Shown here one piece after another: positions 6,244 through 8,041 of a stretch of 8,041 nucleotides of DNA. This stretch comes from Bacteroidota bacterium (GTDB taxonomy: Bacteria > Bacteroidota > Bacteroidia > Chitinophagales > Chitinophagaceae). Position numbers and translations under genes: made by a program. Within the stretch, counting starts at the first letter, position 1, and each line of letters starts with the position of its first letter. The notes under the pieces were generated by a model that worked only from the letters and a program-made list of their open reading frames with translations, was not told the origin of the DNA and made no database searches. The stretch is taken from NCBI GenBank assembly GCA_023423835.1, contig JAFAEW010000004.1, positions 1 to 8,041 of the forward strand. Direction: 5' to 3'.

Positions 6244-6251
6244 TAACTTTA
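6244..6251 (+). promoter_or_regulatory. Possible -7 element giving a near-leaderless amidohydrolase mRNA
   Basis: TAACTTTA matches TAnnTTTG except for the last base and ends only 4 nt before the ATG at 6256. If used, transcription would start at or next to the start codon. No -33 TTG is seen at the usual distance. Confidence 0.25.
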
Positions 6252-6255
6252 CCCG

Positions 6256-7443
6256 ATGAAAATTCTAAAGTTTACGGCCACAAAGATTTTCGACGGCCGG
6301 AGATACCTGCCCGATGAAACGGTTGTAATTACAGCAAAAGATGGTACCGTCCTCGATATCGTTGCCGAATCTGAAGCAGGAGACGATGTGCAACGGTTTG
6401 AAGGGATCATCAGTCCCGGATTCGTAAACTGCCATTGTCATCTCGAACTAAGCCATATGAAAAATAAGATGGCTGAAGGCGGTGGCTTGATCGATTTTCT
6501 GATAAAAGTTGTTAAACAAAGAAGTGAATCTGTTGACGTTATCCAAAGCTCGATTGCTGATGCAGTGGCGGAAATGCATTCAACCGGCACGGTTGCAGTT
6601 GGCGACATTTCAAATACAGGCGATACCATTCCCGTGAAGCAGGAGCAAAAAATGAAATATTATAATTTCCTCGAATTGCTCGGTTTCTCCGACAATGCGG
6701 CCGGTGAAGTTTTGAAAAGAGCAGGGCTTCTTTACAGTGATTTTGCAGAAAAGCTTCCGGCGGCTCAAACATCCATTGTGCCGCATGCGCCCTATTCGGT
6801 AAGCCGGAAATTATTTGAATTACTCAACGAAACCGCCCGTGGAAAAACAATTTCAATCCACAACCAGGAAACGCCGGATGAAGCAGAACTTTTTAAGAAG
6901 GGCGTCAGCGGGTTTGACCGGTTATACCGCGATCTGGGTATCGACCGTTCCGGTTTCATCCCATCGGGAAAAAATTCAATTCAAACCTATTTACCCTATC
7001 TCAAAAGTGCGAAGAACATCCTTCTCGTTCACAATACCTACGCAGGCGAAGATGATCTTCGTTTTGCTGCTGCGCTAATGCAATCAGGGTTTCCGGCCCT
7101 GTACTGGTGTATTTGTATAAGGGCAAATCTCTATATTGAAAATGCGGTTCCTCCACTCGAAAAAATAGTTGCGGCGCAACAAAATATTGTGCTCGGCACC
7201 GACAGTTATGCGAGCAATAAAACGATGAATCTGCTCGATGAGATGAAGGTTATTCAACATTCTTTTCCCGGCTTGTCGCTTGAAACAATCCTGAGTTGGG
7301 CAACTGTAAACGGTGCGGAAGCCCTGCAGATGCAGGATGAAATCGGTGCGATTGAAAAAAAGAAGAGGCCCGGCCTTGTGTTGACCAATCAAATTGAAAA
7401 CGGGCGGCTCACCCATAATTCAACTTCCCGGAGAATTGTGTGA
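6256..7443 (+). CDS. Metal-dependent amidohydrolase / deaminase-type hydrolase
   Basis: This 395-residue protein belongs to the amidohydrolase superfamily, in the branch of chlorohydrolases and MTA/SAH- or aminofutalosine-type deaminases. These enzymes use one divalent metal to hydrolyse C-N bonds, usually on purine-like rings. A small beta domain (about 1-50) leads into the barrel. The metal and catalytic residues are in the expected order: HCH (His60, His62) followed by LELSH, VPHAPYS (His177), IHNQE (His202), LVHNTY (His259) and LGTDSYASN (Asp316). The C-terminal beta domain ends at KKRPGLVLT...STSRRIV. One deviation: where related proteins as I recall them read C-P-N-A-N-L-Y-I, this one reads C-I-R-A-N-L-Y-I (about 287-294). 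There is no signal peptide, so it is cytoplasmic. The substrate is not decidable here. Aminofutalosine deamination in menaquinone synthesis is one option, but no other mqn gene is present. Confidence 0.85.
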   Translation: MKILKFTATKIFDGRRYLPDETVVITAKDGTVLDIVAESEAGDDVQRFEGIISPGFVNCHCHLELSHMKNKMAEGGGLIDFLIKVVKQRSESVDVIQSSIADAVAEMHSTGTVAVGDISNTGDTIPVKQEQKMKYYNFLELLGFSDNAAGEVLKRAGLLYSDFAEKLPAAQTSIVPHAPYSVSRKLFELLNETARGKTISIHNQETPDEAELFKKGVSGFDRLYRDLGIDRSGFIPSGKNSIQTYLPYLKSAKNILLVHNTYAGEDDLRFAAALMQSGFPALYWCICIRANLYIENAVPPLEKIVAAQQNIVLGTDSYASNKTMNLLDEMKVIQHSFPGLSLETILSWATVNGAEALQMQDEIGAIEKKKRPGLVLTNQIENGRLTHNSTSRRIV

Positions 7444-7490
7444 ATATTGAAAATAAAACTGCTACATTCAAATAATAAATTCTGAACAAT

Positions 7491-7913
7491 ATGAAGCCCG
7501 CCGTTCTCACCTTTATTGCCATCGTTATGAGCTGCGTTGTTTTTGCACAGCAGTCGAAGACAGATATTCTAACGGTTTTGCGCAATCAGGAAATTGCCTG
7601 GAATGAGGGCAATATTGAAAAATTTATGGATGGATATTGGAAGAGTGACAGCCTCTTGTTTATCGGTTCAAAAGGCGCTTCCTATGGATGGCAACGGGCA
7701 TTGGACAATTATAAAAAGGGATATCCCGATAAAGGCGCGATGGGCATTTTAAGTTTCGATATAAAAGAGGTGAAGATGTTGTCAAACGAATTCGCTTTCG
7801 TTGCCGGAAAATGGAATTTGGAAAGAAAGGCCGGCGATGTGGGCGGTTATTTCACCCTTTTGTTTAGAAAGATCGGAGACCGATGGTTTATCATTGCAGA
7901 CCATACCAGCTAA
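7491..7913 (+). CDS. Secreted SnoaL/DUF4440-like (NTF2-fold) protein
   Basis: The protein has 140 residues. It starts with a signal peptide (about 1-19, hydrophobic, ending VVFA before QQSK), followed by a domain of the DUF4440/SnoaL type with the NTF2-like cone fold. Typical features are the first helix ILTVLRNQEIAWNEGNIEKFMDGYW, the SLLFIGSKGASYGWQRALDNYKKGY block, and the late strands FAFVAGKWNLER and GGYFTLLFRKIGDRWFIIADHTS. Family members range from small hydrolases and isomerases to non-catalytic binding proteins, so no reaction can be assigned. It lies 47 nt after the amidohydrolase gene on the same strand and could be co-transcribed, although it is exported and the amidohydrolase is not. 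A TACATTCA at 7463-7470 is a weak possible -7 element of its own. The start is ATG 7491 with no Shine-Dalgarno sequence. Confidence 0.85.
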   Translation: MKPAVLTFIAIVMSCVVFAQQSKTDILTVLRNQEIAWNEGNIEKFMDGYWKSDSLLFIGSKGASYGWQRALDNYKKGYPDKGAMGILSFDIKEVKMLSNEFAFVAGKWNLERKAGDVGGYFTLLFRKIGDRWFIIADHTS

Positions 7914-7977
7914 ACTTTTCTCTGAGGCGAAAATCCAAATTTAGATCGGGATTAACAACGTCCATAGTCAATTTAAA

Positions 7978-7985
7978 TATATTTA
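7978..7985 (+). promoter_or_regulatory. Possible -7 element for the gene at the right edge
   Basis: TATATTTA matches TAnnTTTG except for the last base and lies 18 nt before an ATG at 8004. It is part of a perfect 12-nt palindrome, TAAATATATTTA (7974-7985), which may be chance in such A/T-rich sequence. No -33 TTG is visible. Confidence 0.25.
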
Positions 7986-8003
7986 CCGATTGAAATGTAA
8001 AAA

Positions 8004-8041
8004 ATGAAGAACCTTATTACTGTTTTTGTTCTACTGTTATT
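8004..8041 (+). CDS. N-terminus of an exported protein (runs off window)
   Basis: ATG at 8004 opens a frame reading MKNLITVFVLLL up to the window edge. A lysine-asparagine start followed by an unbroken hydrophobic run is the beginning of a typical Sec signal peptide. The start lies 90 nt after the preceding stop, on the same strand, with A/T-rich sequence and a possible -7 element just upstream. Only 12 codons are visible, so the product cannot be named, and the frame could be chance. Confidence 0.5.
   Translation, partial: MKNLITVFVLLL

Noticed and set aside
7916..7935. Possible terminator after the SnoaL-like gene (TTTTC ... GAAAA)
   Set aside because: The stem is five base pairs, almost all A-T, with no T-run after it. 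It is too weak to call.

Overview
The window looks like ordinary chromosomal DNA of a Bacteroidota, most likely a member of the Chitinophagales/Chitinophagaceae. The clues are a gldC gene, which is restricted to this phylum; a secreted DUF1080 protein; A/T-rich leaders with little Shine-Dalgarno sequence; and two exact matches to the Bacteroidota -7 promoter element TAnnTTTG. The family-level placement is inference. No mobile element, CRISPR array, tRNA or rRNA is visible.

Layout. 1-334 (+): 3' end of rnhB (RNase HII), cut by the window edge and tail-to-tail with the next unit. 331-1483 (-): a two-gene unit in which an encapsulated-ferritin-like (EncFtn) protein is followed by an exported formylglycine-generating-enzyme-like protein; the genes overlap by 20 nt. 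1484-1736: a 253-nt divergent intergenic region. 1737-2375 (+): a secreted DUF1080 (3-keto-disaccharide hydrolase-like) protein. 2443-3924 (-): gldC, a GatB/YqeY-domain gene and a CvpA-family membrane protein gene, in that transcription order. 3969-6143 (-): prfA (release factor 1), then a degenerate GT4-like glycosyltransferase 15 nt downstream. 6256-7443 (+): a metal-dependent amidohydrolase/deaminase, divergent from prfA. 7491-7913 (+): a secreted SnoaL/DUF4440-type protein. 8004-8041 (+): the first codons of another exported protein.

How the genes relate. Most are housekeeping genes (RNase HII, RF1, YqeY, CvpA) or single secreted proteins, with no pathway linking the whole window. The exception is the EncFtn-FGE pair. 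The ferritin-like protein keeps the EncFtn metal-site residues but ends without the usual encapsulin cargo peptide, and no encapsulin shell gene is next to it. Its overlapping partner keeps both catalytic cysteines of formylglycine-generating enzymes and carries a signal peptide. This is the best candidate here for something undescribed. Three genes (EncFtn, gldC, prfA) have longer TTG-initiated reading frames. I assign downstream ATG starts, because the family N-termini begin there and because the extensions cover likely promoter elements.
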